Of a stretch of DNA of 64,000 nt, positions 1 through 9,477 are shown in pieces. The position numbers and the translations under genes were made by a program. This DNA comes from a virus. Below the pieces are notes generated by a model. It searched no databases, was not told the origin of the DNA, and saw only the letters and a list, made by a program, of their open reading frames with translations. Position 1 is the first letter of the stretch. Every line of letters begins with the position of its first letter. The DNA lies in IMG/VR virus record IMGVR_UViG_3300024308_000302, positions 226,158 to 290,157 of that record, one strand, 5' to 3'.

Positions 1-86
1 AATTCAGTTAACATTATAGCTTCAAAAGAAGCTTTGTCTGAAAATTTTGCATTAATCTTATACGGCTGTTCAAAAATTCCAATCAT
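1..86 (-). CDS. hypothetical protein, N-terminal part (runs off window)
   Basis: A minus-strand reading frame opens with ATG at 86, preceded by a GGAG ribosome-binding site, and stays open for at least 28 codons to the window edge. The N terminus reads MIGIFEQPYKINAKFSDKAS. It lies 12 bp downstream of the stop of the preceding gene, so both are probably co-transcribed. The visible part carries no recognisable motif. It is incomplete and no function is assigned. Confidence 0.6.
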   Translation of the reverse strand, partial: MIGIFEQPYKINAKFSDKASFEAIMLTE

Positions 87-98
87 AATAGTCTCCGT

Positions 99-860
99 TC
101 AAATACAAATCATTTGTAACAACTCAATTTTTTGCTCAATACTCATATCATCAAAATCACTACATTTACTACCATGTGTAGAAATAATAAGCTCATCAAT
201 AACAGATTCAATATTATAATTGAAATCTTTGTCCACGTCTACAATTTTGTTTGCGGCCCAAAAATCTTCTTCAAATAAAGTTTCATTTTTAACTAAATAA
301 GCCTTTTTATTTTTTAAATTAAATGCAACCTTAAATTCTTGCTCTTTTTTAGAAAAAATTGTAATAAATGGAATACAAACAATATCATTTTGTTTATTAA
401 ACTTAAAAGATATATAAATACGACAGTTCGCCTTAAAACCATCAATAAAAGAATTAATAATAAAAAAATCATAAAGAACAAATTCAGTAGTCTTATTGAA
501 AGAATTATTATACAAAACACAATCAGAGTTGAACTTTTCAAGAGACTGAAAAGTTTGTTTAAATATATTATGTTGATTTAATGAATTTAAAAAAAGATCT
601 ATAGTTTGAAAAGAATGTTTATAATTATTCATATCAAAAAGATTTCTTATTTCAGATTCATTATCATTAGGGCCAGACACCCCAATTATGTACCCAGAAT
701 TATGAGAAATTGTCATAGATAAATCTTCTCTACCAGAAGAATTAAAAGCCCTTAAAATACAATGCGAAGGGCCATTATTCAAAGAAAGTTCACTATCAGG
801 GTAATGCCTTGAAAAAAATAAGTTAGCTTGTGCTAAAATAGAAGATTGATTATTTGGCAT
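99..860 (-). CDS. C-terminal MxxI family protein (253 aa)
   Basis: Unknown function. This is one of about fifteen diverged paralogues in the window that share a C-terminal ending with Met at position -4 and a hydrophobic last residue. Here the end is ELLQMICI. The last ~40 residues look helical (NIESVIDELIIS...), as in the other members, while the middle is mixed beta/alpha and not alignable by eye. The ATG is preceded by AGGTG. There is no signal peptide or membrane segment, so it is probably cytoplasmic. It is the first gene of a short minus-strand unit. Confidence 0.8.
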   Translation of the reverse strand: MPNNQSSILAQANLFFSRHYPDSELSLNNGPSHCILRAFNSSGREDLSMTISHNSGYIIGVSGPNDNESEIRNLFDMNNYKHSFQTIDLFLNSLNQHNIFKQTFQSLEKFNSDCVLYNNSFNKTTEFVLYDFFIINSFIDGFKANCRIYISFKFNKQNDIVCIPFITIFSKKEQEFKVAFNLKNKKAYLVKNETLFEEDFWAANKIVDVDKDFNYNIESVIDELIISTHGSKCSDFDDMSIEQKIELLQMICI

Positions 861-938
861 AATAACACCTATAAAATAAAGACTGTTATTTTAGCACAAA
901 CGAGTAAAAAAAGTAAAGCTAAAAAAGGCCAAAGCCTT

Positions 939-1466
939 TTATTTGTTTGTTAGGTATTTACCTATGAATGTAATAACAAGTTGAGTACCAACTTCTGTTT
1001 GTATTTCACCTAAACCATCATATGGAGAAACACTACCAGTAATCTCAGTAGCTGATATCTGAACAACACATGTATAAGGCCCAGTGCCTGTACAATTTTG
1101 ATATGGAATTGATATATTGCCATACACTAATCCCATACCACTTACTTCCTCAAGAGTCACAGAATCTATAACAATTTTGTTTGTAGTAGTCAATGTATAC
1201 GTCACTGTATTTTTATCAACTAATCCTGCTGGTGTTTGAGCAGTGATGATAGCATTGGTTGATGGAGTGTCACCAAAAGAACCACCTGTATCCACATAAG
1301 TAGGAGTCTCAGGGTCAGTAGGCGTCTCTGAATTACTTAATATAAATTGTATTGAATTAACTGGAAGAGAACCACCATTAACCTGCTCAAGTGGGACTTG
1401 AACTTGATAATCGGCATAGACACAACTTGAAGCAAGCAAAGCAATAGAAGTAATTAACTTTTTCAT
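939..1466 (-). CDS. predicted exported protein (175 aa)
   Basis: Residues 1-18 form a classic signal peptide (MKKLITSIALLASSCVYA), with likely cleavage before DYQV, so the product should be exported to the periplasm or beyond. The mature protein is Thr/Ser/Val/Pro-rich and beta-like, with a short Pro/Thr-rich linker (TPTDPETPT). The mature start DYQVQVPLE resembles that of the exported protein at 32423 (AYTVKFPLE), suggesting a shared N-terminal module. Two cysteines near the C-terminal third (NCTGTGPYTC) could form a disulfide. Good RBS AAGGA. The role is unknown: surface modification or superinfection exclusion are guesses. Confidence 0.8.
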   Translation of the reverse strand: MKKLITSIALLASSCVYADYQVQVPLEQVNGGSLPVNSIQFILSNSETPTDPETPTYVDTGGSFGDTPSTNAIITAQTPAGLVDKNTVTYTLTTTNKIVIDSVTLEEVSGMGLVYGNISIPYQNCTGTGPYTCVVQISATEITGSVSPYDGLGEIQTEVGTQLVITFIGKYLTNK

Positions 1467-1611
1467 ATGATCCTTTTTTATTGTAATAAATATATTTTTT
1501 CATATATCATAATAATGTCAATACGATAAGTATTAAATTTAAATTAAATAGAAATAGCGATTTGATCGCAATTTCAAAAAAATATAATATTTAATAAAAA
1601 ATAAACAAAAA

Positions 1612-1633
1612 AAGCCCTAAGAAGGGCTTTTGG
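1612..1633 (-). terminator. hairpin terminator
   Basis: AAGCCC-TTCTTA-GGGCTT hairpin followed on the minus strand by a T run, downstream of the 44-aa gene. Confidence 0.75.
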
Positions 1634-1650
1634 TTGAGTGTGTAATGTAG

Positions 1651-1785
1651 TTACAGTTCTTTTCCTTTATTCTGAGTAGCTTCAGCTTGTTCCCAAGCAG
1701 CTTCTTTTTCCTTTTCATTCTGCTCTTTCAATTGAGCGTAAGCAAGTTCGATTTCTTGTTCTTTAGTCAGTGCAGCTTTAGTCAT
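1651..1785 (-). CDS. small charged helical protein (44 aa)
   Basis: A short frame encoding 44 residues, starting MTKAALTKEQEIELAYAQLK and rich in Glu, Lys, Ala and Gln with no turns, so a single amphipathic helix is expected. Start ATG with GGAG eight bases upstream. A near-consensus promoter (TTTACA-N17-TATACT) lies at 1822-1850 and a hairpin terminator follows, so it is a complete monocistronic unit. Function unknown. Confidence 0.7.
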   Translation of the reverse strand: MTKAALTKEQEIELAYAQLKEQNEKEKEAAWEQAEATQNKGKEL

Positions 1786-1821
1786 TGTGTTTCTCCGTTA
1801 CTTCGTTGTTTATGTGGAGCA

Positions 1822-1850
1822 AGTATAGCTCAAAATGAAGATGTTGTAAA
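1822..1850 (-). promoter_or_regulatory. sigma70-like promoter
   Basis: Minus-strand TTTACA, 17-bp spacer, TATACT, about 35 bp upstream of the 44-aa gene. Confidence 0.6.
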
Positions 1851-1950
1851 CAAAAAAAATAAAAAAAATCAAAAATATGAGAAGTTTTCAAAAGTAAGAT
1901 TGACTTATAATAAGTTCGATGCAAAAATGACATTTTTAAAAGGAGTTTGT

Positions 1951-2709
1951 ATGGACACAATGTCTATTTTAAGTAGTATTTTTTTTCTAATCGTTATTTT
2001 CTTATTTTACCAAGAAGCGGCTCTAGTCATTGGTATTGTATTAGGTGTATTTTTGTTTTTATACAATTTTTTATGGGACATTCCAAAATCATTGATGGAA
2101 TTTATATTAGAAAATGGGCTGTCAGAACATGTAGATTATTTTTATGATGCCAGAATACCAATAGTATCAATTAGCTTATTATTAATAGTAATTTGGTCGA
2201 TACCAGTAGGGATGACGGAAAAGTTTGGCACAAAAACAGCAAAAATAATAGCTGTCATTTTTGGCGTTGTTCCATTTGTAGGATTGTTGACATATATACA
2301 CAGCGATACACAAGAAGGCTATTTTAAAAATGTATTTAACAGTAAATATGAAGATCTATCGTCAGCAAATATGTATTTCAATAATTCAAAAGTTGGTAAG
2401 GAATTGAGAAATGCAATTGATACTAAAAATTATACTGTAATAAATAAATATTATCCTAAAAATAGCAGTCTTGAAGATTATGTTAACAAAAAAGTAAATG
2501 CTTTGTCTGTCGAGGAATATATTAACAAAAAAGCATTGATTACAAGTATAAATGTTCCAATTATAACAGAAAAGTTTAAATCAATCGCAAATGATAATTA
2601 CATAACTCTTGAAGAGTATGAACAATTTAAAAAAGAAGTGCTAGAAATTGCAAACTTTAACCCATTAAAGCTTAACTCTGAACAATTAAGATTCATATAC
2701 AGCATTTAA
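1951..2709 (+). CDS. inner-membrane protein with soluble C-terminal domain (252 aa)
   Basis: Unknown membrane protein. The ATG at 1951 was chosen because AGGAG lies seven bases upstream; longer upstream frames would run through the 44-aa gene on the other strand. Three or four hydrophobic segments fill the first ~110 residues (around 4-35, 66-87 and 97-116). A Lys/Glu/Asn-rich soluble C-terminal region of about 130 residues follows. It is isolated on the plus strand between minus-strand genes, with a possible TTGACT promoter at 1900 and a bidirectional terminator after the stop. This fits an independently expressed moron-type cassette. Confidence 0.8.
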   Translation: MDTMSILSSIFFLIVIFLFYQEAALVIGIVLGVFLFLYNFLWDIPKSLMEFILENGLSEHVDYFYDARIPIVSISLLLIVIWSIPVGMTEKFGTKTAKIIAVIFGVVPFVGLLTYIHSDTQEGYFKNVFNSKYEDLSSANMYFNNSKVGKELRNAIDTKNYTVINKYYPKNSSLEDYVNKKVNALSVEEYINKKALITSINVPIITEKFKSIANDNYITLEEYEQFKKEVLEIANFNPLKLNSEQLRFIYSI

Positions 2710-2718
2710 ACAAAAATA

Positions 2719-2734
2719 AACCGCTTAAGCGGTT
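2719..2734. terminator. bidirectional hairpin terminator
   Basis: AACCGCTTAAGCGGTT palindrome flanked by A and T runs. It serves the plus gene ending at 2709 and the minus gene ending at 2744. Confidence 0.8.
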
Positions 2735-2743
2735 TTTTATTTA

Positions 2744-3514
2744 TTAAATATACATCATTTTAAAAACAGTAATGTCATCATCTACCATATCATCAATCTT
2801 TTTGCCTAACACTGGTAAAGTATATTCAACTTCCATGAAGTCCTTCAGTTTAGAAGCAAATTTATTATCTGGTGTTTTTAACACTTTTCTTACAAAGTTG
2901 ATTCGTCTATATTCTACTTTTTCATTAAAAGTAAAAGAGTAATAGATAACATATTTAAATACATCAGAAAATATGACACTACCTCTTTTTTGTACAGAAT
3001 GACGTAATGTATTGTTTACATCCAACATATCACCAAGCAATTTATTGTAGAAGTCAACGACTTTCAAATCTACATCAGTATAGGTATTAACACTATATGA
3101 CTGTTTAAATGAATCTTTCAAATAAATATCACTAATGTCTATTTCTAAGTCTCGTGGCAATCCATTATTGTAGATTGTAAATGCAGCCGTTAGTAATAAA
3201 GTCTCACCAGTAGGCTCAATTGTCGCTTCATAGACAACAGAAAGAGAGTCAAGACCTGTAGACCAAATACTGGTATTTACAAATAATTCTTTGTAAAAAA
3301 TGTTATGACGATTATCAAATAGATCGTCTAGGTGTTCATATTTATCTACTGGAACAATATTTTTGAGTTGTTCTTTATTAAGTGTTGATAGGTTTTCAAT
3401 AAATATATTTTCTTTTTTCAGGCGAACAATTGCATTATCAAATATTTCTTTTTTCGTTTTAGAAATATATGTACCTAATGTATTAAAATTAGTAAATTTT
3501 TGATTTTTAGTCAT
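2744..3514 (-). CDS. C-terminal MxxI family protein (256 aa)
   Basis: Unknown function. The C terminus is TVFKMMYI, with Met at -4 as in the other family members. The N-terminal third is Lys/Asn-rich and helical (TKKEIFDNAIVRLKKENIF). The centre contains alternating hydrophobic strands, including a Thr/Glu-rich stretch near residues 90-125. There is no signal peptide. It lies 22 bp downstream of another member of the same family (3536-4357), so the two are probably co-expressed. The start ATG has only a weak GAGAG site. Confidence 0.8.
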   Translation of the reverse strand: MTKNQKFTNFNTLGTYISKTKKEIFDNAIVRLKKENIFIENLSTLNKEQLKNIVPVDKYEHLDDLFDNRHNIFYKELFVNTSIWSTGLDSLSVVYEATIEPTGETLLLTAAFTIYNNGLPRDLEIDISDIYLKDSFKQSYSVNTYTDVDLKVVDFYNKLLGDMLDVNNTLRHSVQKRGSVIFSDVFKYVIYYSFTFNEKVEYRRINFVRKVLKTPDNKFASKLKDFMEVEYTLPVLGKKIDDMVDDDITVFKMMYI

Positions 3515-3535
3515 AATAACTCTCGAATATAAATA

Positions 3536-4357
3536 TTAAATGTCCATCATTTCTTGTAATGTAAATTCATTTTTCAAATCAGAAATATTTGAAATGTTCA
3601 TTTTTTTAAGTTTAAGGACAGATACAATTGCAGTTTCAATTAATTCATTATCTGCTGACATGAACTCATCATATGTCAACATAAGTTCTTGTCCATACAT
3701 ATAGAAATATAAAGCATATTTTTCAGGTACATGAATATCATTTGCTGGATTAAAAAGAAATTTAATAGAAAATGTATTATTACTGAGCTTAAAAATAGAT
3801 GAAGAATATTCAACTTCAAATAAATCAATAATTTTTTTTGATTCTTCTGGATAAAATTTGTTACTAACAACTGTATTGAATAAACTATCATTTAAAATTA
3901 AAAGAGAATCAATTTTTTTGATTGCTGATAAAATACAATTAAAATTTGCTTTTGAATAATGGTTTTTAATGTCGCCATAAATAAAACCAATATAATGTCT
4001 ACAAAATTCATTAAAAAGATATTCTCCTGAAAGTTTTCCTTTTCGTGAGTCATAAAATGTAACATTAAAAAAATCATAATCTGTATGCTCATTATTAATT
4101 TGTGGCAATAGTTTGCCATCTGTCTCAAAAAGAATATTTAAAGATGGGTCAAGATTGCCAGAAATTTCAAAAATAATTGTTACAGGAAAATCAACTTTGT
4201 TACTCACAAGCGATTCAGACTTAAGAAGAGTCAAAAATTCAGCTAGAATATCTAAATCAATAGTAAATTTTTTCTTAGACTCTGTATTTTTTTTACCAAG
4301 TGCTACATAATTGATTTTATCAATATTAAACAGTGTTGTTTTTTCGATATATTTCAT
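3536..4357 (-). CDS. C-terminal MxxI family protein (273 aa)
   Basis: Family member ending TLQEMMDI. The ATG at 4357 gives MKYIEKTTLFNIDKINYVAL; a TTG 36 bp further upstream is possible, and neither has a clear Shine-Dalgarno, so the start is uncertain. The body alternates short strands and helices with many Phe, Asp and Asn. The last ~40 residues (ELIETAIVSVLKLKKMNIS...) match the helical C-terminal block of the family. It overlaps nothing and precedes the member at 2744. Function unknown. Confidence 0.75.
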   Translation of the reverse strand: MKYIEKTTLFNIDKINYVALGKKNTESKKKFTIDLDILAEFLTLLKSESLVSNKVDFPVTIIFEISGNLDPSLNILFETDGKLLPQINNEHTDYDFFNVTFYDSRKGKLSGEYLFNEFCRHYIGFIYGDIKNHYSKANFNCILSAIKKIDSLLILNDSLFNTVVSNKFYPEESKKIIDLFEVEYSSSIFKLSNNTFSIKFLFNPANDIHVPEKYALYFYMYGQELMLTYDEFMSADNELIETAIVSVLKLKKMNISNISDLKNEFTLQEMMDI

Positions 4358-4417
4358 AAATAGTCCACAGATAATTTCTTCGTATATTACCAAAAAAGAA
4401 TTAATAAATCAATAAAA

Positions 4418-4435
4418 AAGATGCCTAAGCATCTT
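4418..4435 (-). terminator. hairpin terminator
   Basis: AAGATGC-TTAG-GCATCTT stem-loop flanked by A/T runs, overlapping the end of the 498-aa gene. Confidence 0.65.
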
Positions 4436-5932
4436 TTATATTTTATTTTTTATCTTATTTTTAATTGTCTTCCCATCGTCAGTGCTCTTATAAAGTTCAA
4501 ATGCTTCATCGTAAGATTTAGCTTCTGTAATAGCAATAGCCTTTAAGAAGTCTCCATTTTGATATAGAGATAACAAATTTGGATAATTGTTTTTTATCAA
4601 GTTCGCTAACTCATCTGGTTTAATATATGTCAATAAACTACTGTTTGCAGTATGATCTAAATGAAGGACAATTTTATGTTCTTGAAGGTAATCTAAAACA
4701 GGAGCAATATAGGCAAGTTTTTCTTCTGCTGTAGCAGTATAGGATAAAGCTGAATCAATTACAAAACAAACTTTCAAATTATCTCGTTGTTCAATACATA
4801 AATTATGGTAATACATTTTAAAGAAACTATTATCACCAGAAATGTGAATGTAGTTATAATCACTCTCTAAATATCTTTTAGATAAAGAATGATAACCATA
4901 AGTTAGACTTGGTTCGGCTGACAAAATAGAAATCTTGGGATCTATTAAATCAAAATCAGCAGTCGTTTCAGACAAAGGAATACCAGAAGCTCTTATAGTG
5001 TTATCATCAATAACAATTTCCATCATAGAGTCTGAAACGGATTTAAACCATTCAGGACGATTATTTTCAATAAAACTAATAAAATCATTAAGAACTGGTG
5101 TATTTAGCATATCTTCTTCACTTTTAGCATTTGCCATTACACCAAGAACTACAGATTCTTTTGCCTGAAACAAATAGAAGTAATCATCAAATTCTTTATA
5201 GTAGTCATCCATAAGCTCTATATAAGTTTGATCAGCATCTATAACAGTAATGTTAAATTTATGCTCAAATTTATGTGGTCTTAAATTAGCATCTAAAGGA
5301 ATTTCTTTGTCCAACAAATCAATAATATTCTTAACGTAGAAGCTAACAGATTGAGCACTGACATCATTACTATTCATTACATCCTTAAAGCAATTAAAAG
5401 TATGACACAATTTAACAATAGGTAAATTTTGAATAGTATATGAAAAGTCAGTAAGATGATTTTTTTCACTAAATGCTAAATTGAATTTAGATATAAAATC
5501 TTTAAAACCATCACTATCATCTAATATATCATTAATAATTTTAACCACTTGTTTATCTGAATTATTTAAAATCGGAATTGCATTAAAATCGTCGTTACGT
5601 GTTGGCTTTATTGAATTTAAAGTATCAGCAAGAGCTAAAGAATATTCATAGGCTTCATTTTCGTCTTCTGTTGGTTGCTTGGAATTTAACTTGGACTCAA
5701 TAAATTTACCGTGTTCATTTTCTGTTAAAATTCTTTTTGATCTGTAACTTATGGCTAAAGGATTATCTTCTAAATCAGTTTTGGATAAACTGAGATCATA
5801 AAAGTCCTTTAATAATGTTGTTTTATAGAATTTTAAAGTTGACAATTCATTGAAATAGTTGTCATTAATAGAATTAGACAATTTAAATTCTTCACGCAAT
5901 TTTATAAAATCTTCTGCTTTTGCTTTTTTCAT
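4436..5932 (-). CDS. hypothetical protein (498 aa)
   Basis: Large unknown soluble protein. The N-terminal ~120 residues are charged and helical (AEDFIKLREEFKLSNSINDN). The C-terminal half contains well-formed alternating hydrophobic strands such as NLKVCFVIDSALSY and HKIVLHLDHTAN, suggesting an alpha/beta domain, possibly Rossmann-like. Its ATG overlaps the stop of the upstream 612-aa gene (ATGA), implying translational coupling and perhaps a common complex. No family recognised. Confidence 0.8.
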   Translation of the reverse strand: MKKAKAEDFIKLREEFKLSNSINDNYFNELSTLKFYKTTLLKDFYDLSLSKTDLEDNPLAISYRSKRILTENEHGKFIESKLNSKQPTEDENEAYEYSLALADTLNSIKPTRNDDFNAIPILNNSDKQVVKIINDILDDSDGFKDFISKFNLAFSEKNHLTDFSYTIQNLPIVKLCHTFNCFKDVMNSNDVSAQSVSFYVKNIIDLLDKEIPLDANLRPHKFEHKFNITVIDADQTYIELMDDYYKEFDDYFYLFQAKESVVLGVMANAKSEEDMLNTPVLNDFISFIENNRPEWFKSVSDSMMEIVIDDNTIRASGIPLSETTADFDLIDPKISILSAEPSLTYGYHSLSKRYLESDYNYIHISGDNSFFKMYYHNLCIEQRDNLKVCFVIDSALSYTATAEEKLAYIAPVLDYLQEHKIVLHLDHTANSSLLTYIKPDELANLIKNNYPNLLSLYQNGDFLKAIAITEAKSYDEAFELYKSTDDGKTIKNKIKNKI

Positions 5933-7767
5933 GATAATCTCTGTTTTAATTTAACTTTGTTTTCTTTAATGACACCATTTTCTTTTAAGTAACTTTCAAG
6001 TGAATCAATGGTACTTTCTGTCATTGAGTGTTCTTCTCTGTTTGCATAAAGAGCTGCTTTTTGTGCAATTTCAATTTGTTTAGTAATATCTGAACCATAT
6101 AACTCATCATCATTTTTTAAGTGTTGAGCATAAGAAGAACCAGATTGATCAAGTGTAAAACCAATCATGGAATAAATGTCAGTAGAGCGTTTATTAAAGT
6201 CACATAGAATGTATTGTCGATTATTAACGTCCGTTACATACTGATCAAAATAATCCTCATCACGAACTATACACCAAGATTTTGAGCCGAAAGCAACACA
6301 TTGTTCATAATCTTTAACTTCAAAAACATAAATGCCATTATCAGCATATAACTTATTCAAACCAAATGATTCTAATTTTAAATCAATAACTTCTGGCGTA
6401 AATTGATCGAAATAATTCAATAATCCAGTTAGCATATTAATGACATCTTCATTGTTTTTCATGGCTGCAATTTTCTTACCAACAAAAGTTTGAAGTTGTG
6501 ATGAAGTAACTTTATTATCATACAATGATTTAAAATGTGGTTCGGTTTCTTCATTGAAGTGATGTTTATATTTTGAACTCAAAATAGTATAAGCAAATTG
6601 TTTTATTTTGTTTTTATATACAATATTATTAATTTTATCATCAATACCTTCAAAATTTTTATCTTTCAAAGAGTTTAAATCAAAATTATATTGTTTCAAA
6701 ACCGGGTAGTGCTCTAACAATGAATGAACTGTCTTGATAGCGTTTTCAACACCATCTTCATGTATCTTGTTTTTAAAGAATGGAATATGAGATGGTTTCT
6801 TTCTTAGAATAAATGAAACTGCATCACTATGAACATCACGATTAAATTGTTCTAATTCTTTGTTATTAGTGATTGTGTTATAAACTCCATTCTTTAAATA
6901 AGCAATGCTATTATCATTAAAAACTAAAACCTTATTTATTTTTTGAGAGGATGTAAGTTCAAGTGTAGCAAAGACTTCCTCAGAAATATTTTTAGTATGT
7001 ATAAACTTTTCTAAAGAGTTATCACTAGGAATTTTTGATTCTTGTTCTATGAATTGAACAGCCTGAGATATCAAATATGTAGGATCTAATTTGGTGATTT
7101 CGTTTTTTACTGTCTGAATATAATTATTATTAGCAGATTCATACTTATGATACGAATCATAAAAATCTTTAATATCTGGTATTGCATCAACTAATTTATT
7201 AATTGATTTTATAATGTACCCCTTATCTTCTTCATGTAAAAAAGATTTAGACAATTGTTCATTTAAAACATAATATGAGAATAAGAATTTATTAATCAAG
7301 ACATAGTTCTTTTGAAGATCAGCAGCAAAATCTTCAACTATTTCGCGTTTAGTAATCAAATCATCAGTTATAGATTCATCAAAATGATCAAACTCTTCCA
7401 TCTTTTCTAAATACAAGTTATACCATGCTTTATTTAACTCTTTATTATTTTTAACAACATCACGTACTTGCATTTTTTTAGTGTAATCTGGAGCAACTTT
7501 GCTATAATGATCAACAGCATCAGCAGTTGATTCAAATTTGATATGATCAGTCTCTTTTATTATATTTAAGATATTATCTAATCTATTTATGGTTTCAGAT
7601 AAAGGAACTGCGTGTTCATTGACAGAGTTTACTTTATTCTCTTTGAAGAAAGGTATAAATGTTAATTCGTTATATTTTAATTTAGCAGAACTGTAACTCC
7701 AAAGAGAACCACCAACTCTTAATTCATTAAGGCTATCAATTTTACTTAAAATTTCTTCAAGATTCAT
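5929..7767 (-). CDS. hypothetical protein with SWCI motif (612 aa)
   Basis: Large unknown protein with a long helical, Lys/Glu/Asp-rich N-terminal part. The C-terminal domain of about 120 residues contains the stretch EQCVAFGSKSWCIVRDEDYF, then strands YILCDFNKR and YSMIGFTLD. A G-S-x-x-WCI pattern followed by an aromatic-rich beta region recurs, to my knowledge, in other large-phage proteins of unknown function; no activity is claimed. The start at 7767 (MNLEEILSKIDSLNELRVGG) is chosen over a TTG at 7815; neither has a strong RBS. It is coupled by a 4-bp overlap to the 498-aa gene. Confidence 0.75.
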   Translation of the reverse strand: MNLEEILSKIDSLNELRVGGSLWSYSSAKLKYNELTFIPFFKENKVNSVNEHAVPLSETINRLDNILNIIKETDHIKFESTADAVDHYSKVAPDYTKKMQVRDVVKNNKELNKAWYNLYLEKMEEFDHFDESITDDLITKREIVEDFAADLQKNYVLINKFLFSYYVLNEQLSKSFLHEEDKGYIIKSINKLVDAIPDIKDFYDSYHKYESANNNYIQTVKNEITKLDPTYLISQAVQFIEQESKIPSDNSLEKFIHTKNISEEVFATLELTSSQKINKVLVFNDNSIAYLKNGVYNTITNNKELEQFNRDVHSDAVSFILRKKPSHIPFFKNKIHEDGVENAIKTVHSLLEHYPVLKQYNFDLNSLKDKNFEGIDDKINNIVYKNKIKQFAYTILSSKYKHHFNEETEPHFKSLYDNKVTSSQLQTFVGKKIAAMKNNEDVINMLTGLLNYFDQFTPEVIDLKLESFGLNKLYADNGIYVFEVKDYEQCVAFGSKSWCIVRDEDYFDQYVTDVNNRQYILCDFNKRSTDIYSMIGFTLDQSGSSYAQHLKNDDELYGSDITKQIEIAQKAALYANREEHSMTESTIDSLESYLKENGVIKENKVKLKQRLS

Positions 7768-7845
7768 GTTTAAATTATTATTTGATTGTATTTTTATATT
7801 GTAACATATAAACAAGAAAAAAATAGACTAAAAAAAACAATAAAA

Positions 7846-7863
7846 AAGAGGCCGAAGCCCCTT
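7846..7863 (-). terminator. hairpin terminator
   Basis: Imperfect GGGGCTTCGGCCTC-type stem-loop preceded by A residues, just after the gene ending at 7883. Confidence 0.65.
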
Positions 7864-7882
7864 AAAAGTTAGATTAATGTTA

Positions 7883-8569
7883 TTAACTCAAAGACAAGAT
7901 ACTATTTTTATAGATATCAAAAGGATTTGAAGAATCTGATGATTCTGCACAAATACCACAAGATTCCCATTTTTTACCAATCATAGAGAGGAATGTGTTG
8001 ATAAATTTCACTTCTGCCAGATAAGGTAAATCTGATTCATTAAATACATTAGGAACAATACTCCCAGAACGATTTGTTCCTAGCTTTGTTCTATAGGGTT
8101 CATCTTCAAAAGTTGGCAATCCTTTAGTTTCACTGTGAATATACTCAACGAATCTATCCGAGAAATCATTGAAATTTAGTTTCATATTAGAAAAGCTAGA
8201 ACGTGCCTTGAAGTCGCTCACAATTGAGTCATAAACATTTTGATGACAAGCAAAGAAACTCAATACATAATCTTTATCATCATATTCTACTTCTTTTTCT
8301 GATCCACGAAGATTTAGGAAGTCACTCCAAGTAACATGACGACCAATCAACTCAGAAATCATGCTTAGCATAAAATCTTCACGGTTTTTATCTTGTGGAT
8401 CAATATAGAATAGATCTTCTTGAAATACGCCACGAACAGAAACAGGAAATGGACGAACATTGACATTAGAAACAGAAGTATCTGTATATTTTTTGCTGAT
8501 AAGAATAGGAATCAAAACCGCTTTTGGGTTTTGATAAAAAGGCATGCCAGTAATAGAACATGTGAACAT
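7883..8569 (-). CDS. hypothetical protein (228 aa)
   Basis: Unknown soluble protein. The N terminus MFTCSITGMPFYQNPKAVLI begins with a C-x3-G-x-P pattern. A Cys pair (ESCGICAES) near residue 210 suggests that one Cys from each end could share a metal, but this is speculative. Clear RBS AGAGGT before the ATG. It sits 24 bp downstream of the gene at 8594, and both are probably in one transcript ended by the terminator at 7846. Confidence 0.75.
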   Translation of the reverse strand: MFTCSITGMPFYQNPKAVLIPILISKKYTDTSVSNVNVRPFPVSVRGVFQEDLFYIDPQDKNREDFMLSMISELIGRHVTWSDFLNLRGSEKEVEYDDKDYVLSFFACHQNVYDSIVSDFKARSSFSNMKLNFNDFSDRFVEYIHSETKGLPTFEDEPYRTKLGTNRSGSIVPNVFNESDLPYLAEVKFINTFLSMIGKKWESCGICAESSDSSNPFDIYKNSILSLS

Positions 8570-8593
8570 AAATATTACCTCTTTAGTTAAGAA

Positions 8594-9283
8594 TTAATTG
8601 GCATCAGGTGTAATAACCTTGCCTACATATCGTTTACCAGTTGAATAATCAGCATAAAGCTCAAATACAACATAGGTATCGTGGTCTTTCAAATTATCCA
8701 GAATAAAACTTTTATCATTATGGTTTGGAACAAGAGGCCCAACCATTTCTTGAAGTGTTTCATTAGGCAAAATTGGAAGTAAATGGCTGTTAAAGTTATC
8801 TCTCTTAGTACATCCATAACCTTTATAGAGATTTTTACTATCAATAATGAATGTATTTAGATCTTCATCTGCTTTAAATTTCAGATAAACAAACTTGTCT
8901 TTGATAAGTTGATCACCATCATATAGAAAGTTTGAAGCAAAAGATTGAGCATCTACTTTTTTGCGGAAAGTATATTCATTAAAAAGATCAACAAGTGCTT
9001 GGCTATCAAATTCCGAAAATCCTCTTTGAACCAAATACTCTATTTTTTTTGAAAAAGAAGTATGAAAGTCAAAAGTTTCAAAATAATTATAACAAAGATC
9101 AAGATGAATTCTAAAACGATCTTTAATAATAAAGTCACTAGCAAAACACAAAATGGTAGATTCTGGTGTAGGCGAATGAAGGAATGCAACAGCAATGCTG
9201 CTATCTTGTTTACCTAAAATAACATTCAGCTTGGTAAGGAATTCGTTTTGTTTTTCATGAACTTCTGAAATATTTAGGCTCAT
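8594..9283 (-). CDS. hypothetical protein, paralogue of the gene at 44007 (229 aa)
   Basis: Function unknown, but clearly related to the 242-aa product at 44007-44735. Both have a block F-x-x-[KR]-L-x-x-I-L-x-[KR]-x-DSSIA near residues 14-32 and a block F-S-x-x-D-x-x-AL-x-x-LF-x-E with FAS near residues 100-135. Start ATG with GGAGC upstream. No signal peptide or membrane helix. Expressed with the gene at 7883. Confidence 0.8.
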   Translation of the reverse strand: MSLNISEVHEKQNEFLTKLNVILGKQDSSIAVAFLHSPTPESTILCFASDFIIKDRFRIHLDLCYNYFETFDFHTSFSKKIEYLVQRGFSEFDSQALVDLFNEYTFRKKVDAQSFASNFLYDGDQLIKDKFVYLKFKADEDLNTFIIDSKNLYKGYGCTKRDNFNSHLLPILPNETLQEMVGPLVPNHNDKSFILDNLKDHDTYVVFELYADYSTGKRYVGKVITPDAN

Positions 9284-9361
9284 TTAAAAGCTCCATCAAA
9301 ATGTGTGGTGTATTGAATGACATCAGAGATTATATCAAAAATGATGGAAAGAATCAAACAA

Positions 9362-9383
9362 AAAAAGAAGCATACGCCTCTTT
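9362..9383 (-). terminator. hairpin terminator
   Basis: AGAGGC-GTAT-GCTTCT followed by a T run on the minus strand, in the 194-bp gap between 9283 and 9478. Nothing else is evident in that gap. Confidence 0.6.
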
Positions 9384-9477
9384 CTGATTGCTATATAATG
9401 TCATTTTAAGGTTTCATATTATTGATATTTTTCTTTTGTAAGCATAGAAGACTAAGTAAATTTAAATAAATTTTAAA

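Noticed and set aside
1687-1950. 5' extension of the 252-aa membrane protein
   Set aside because: It would run through the opposite-strand 44-aa gene and its promoter; the ATG at 1951 has a good RBS.
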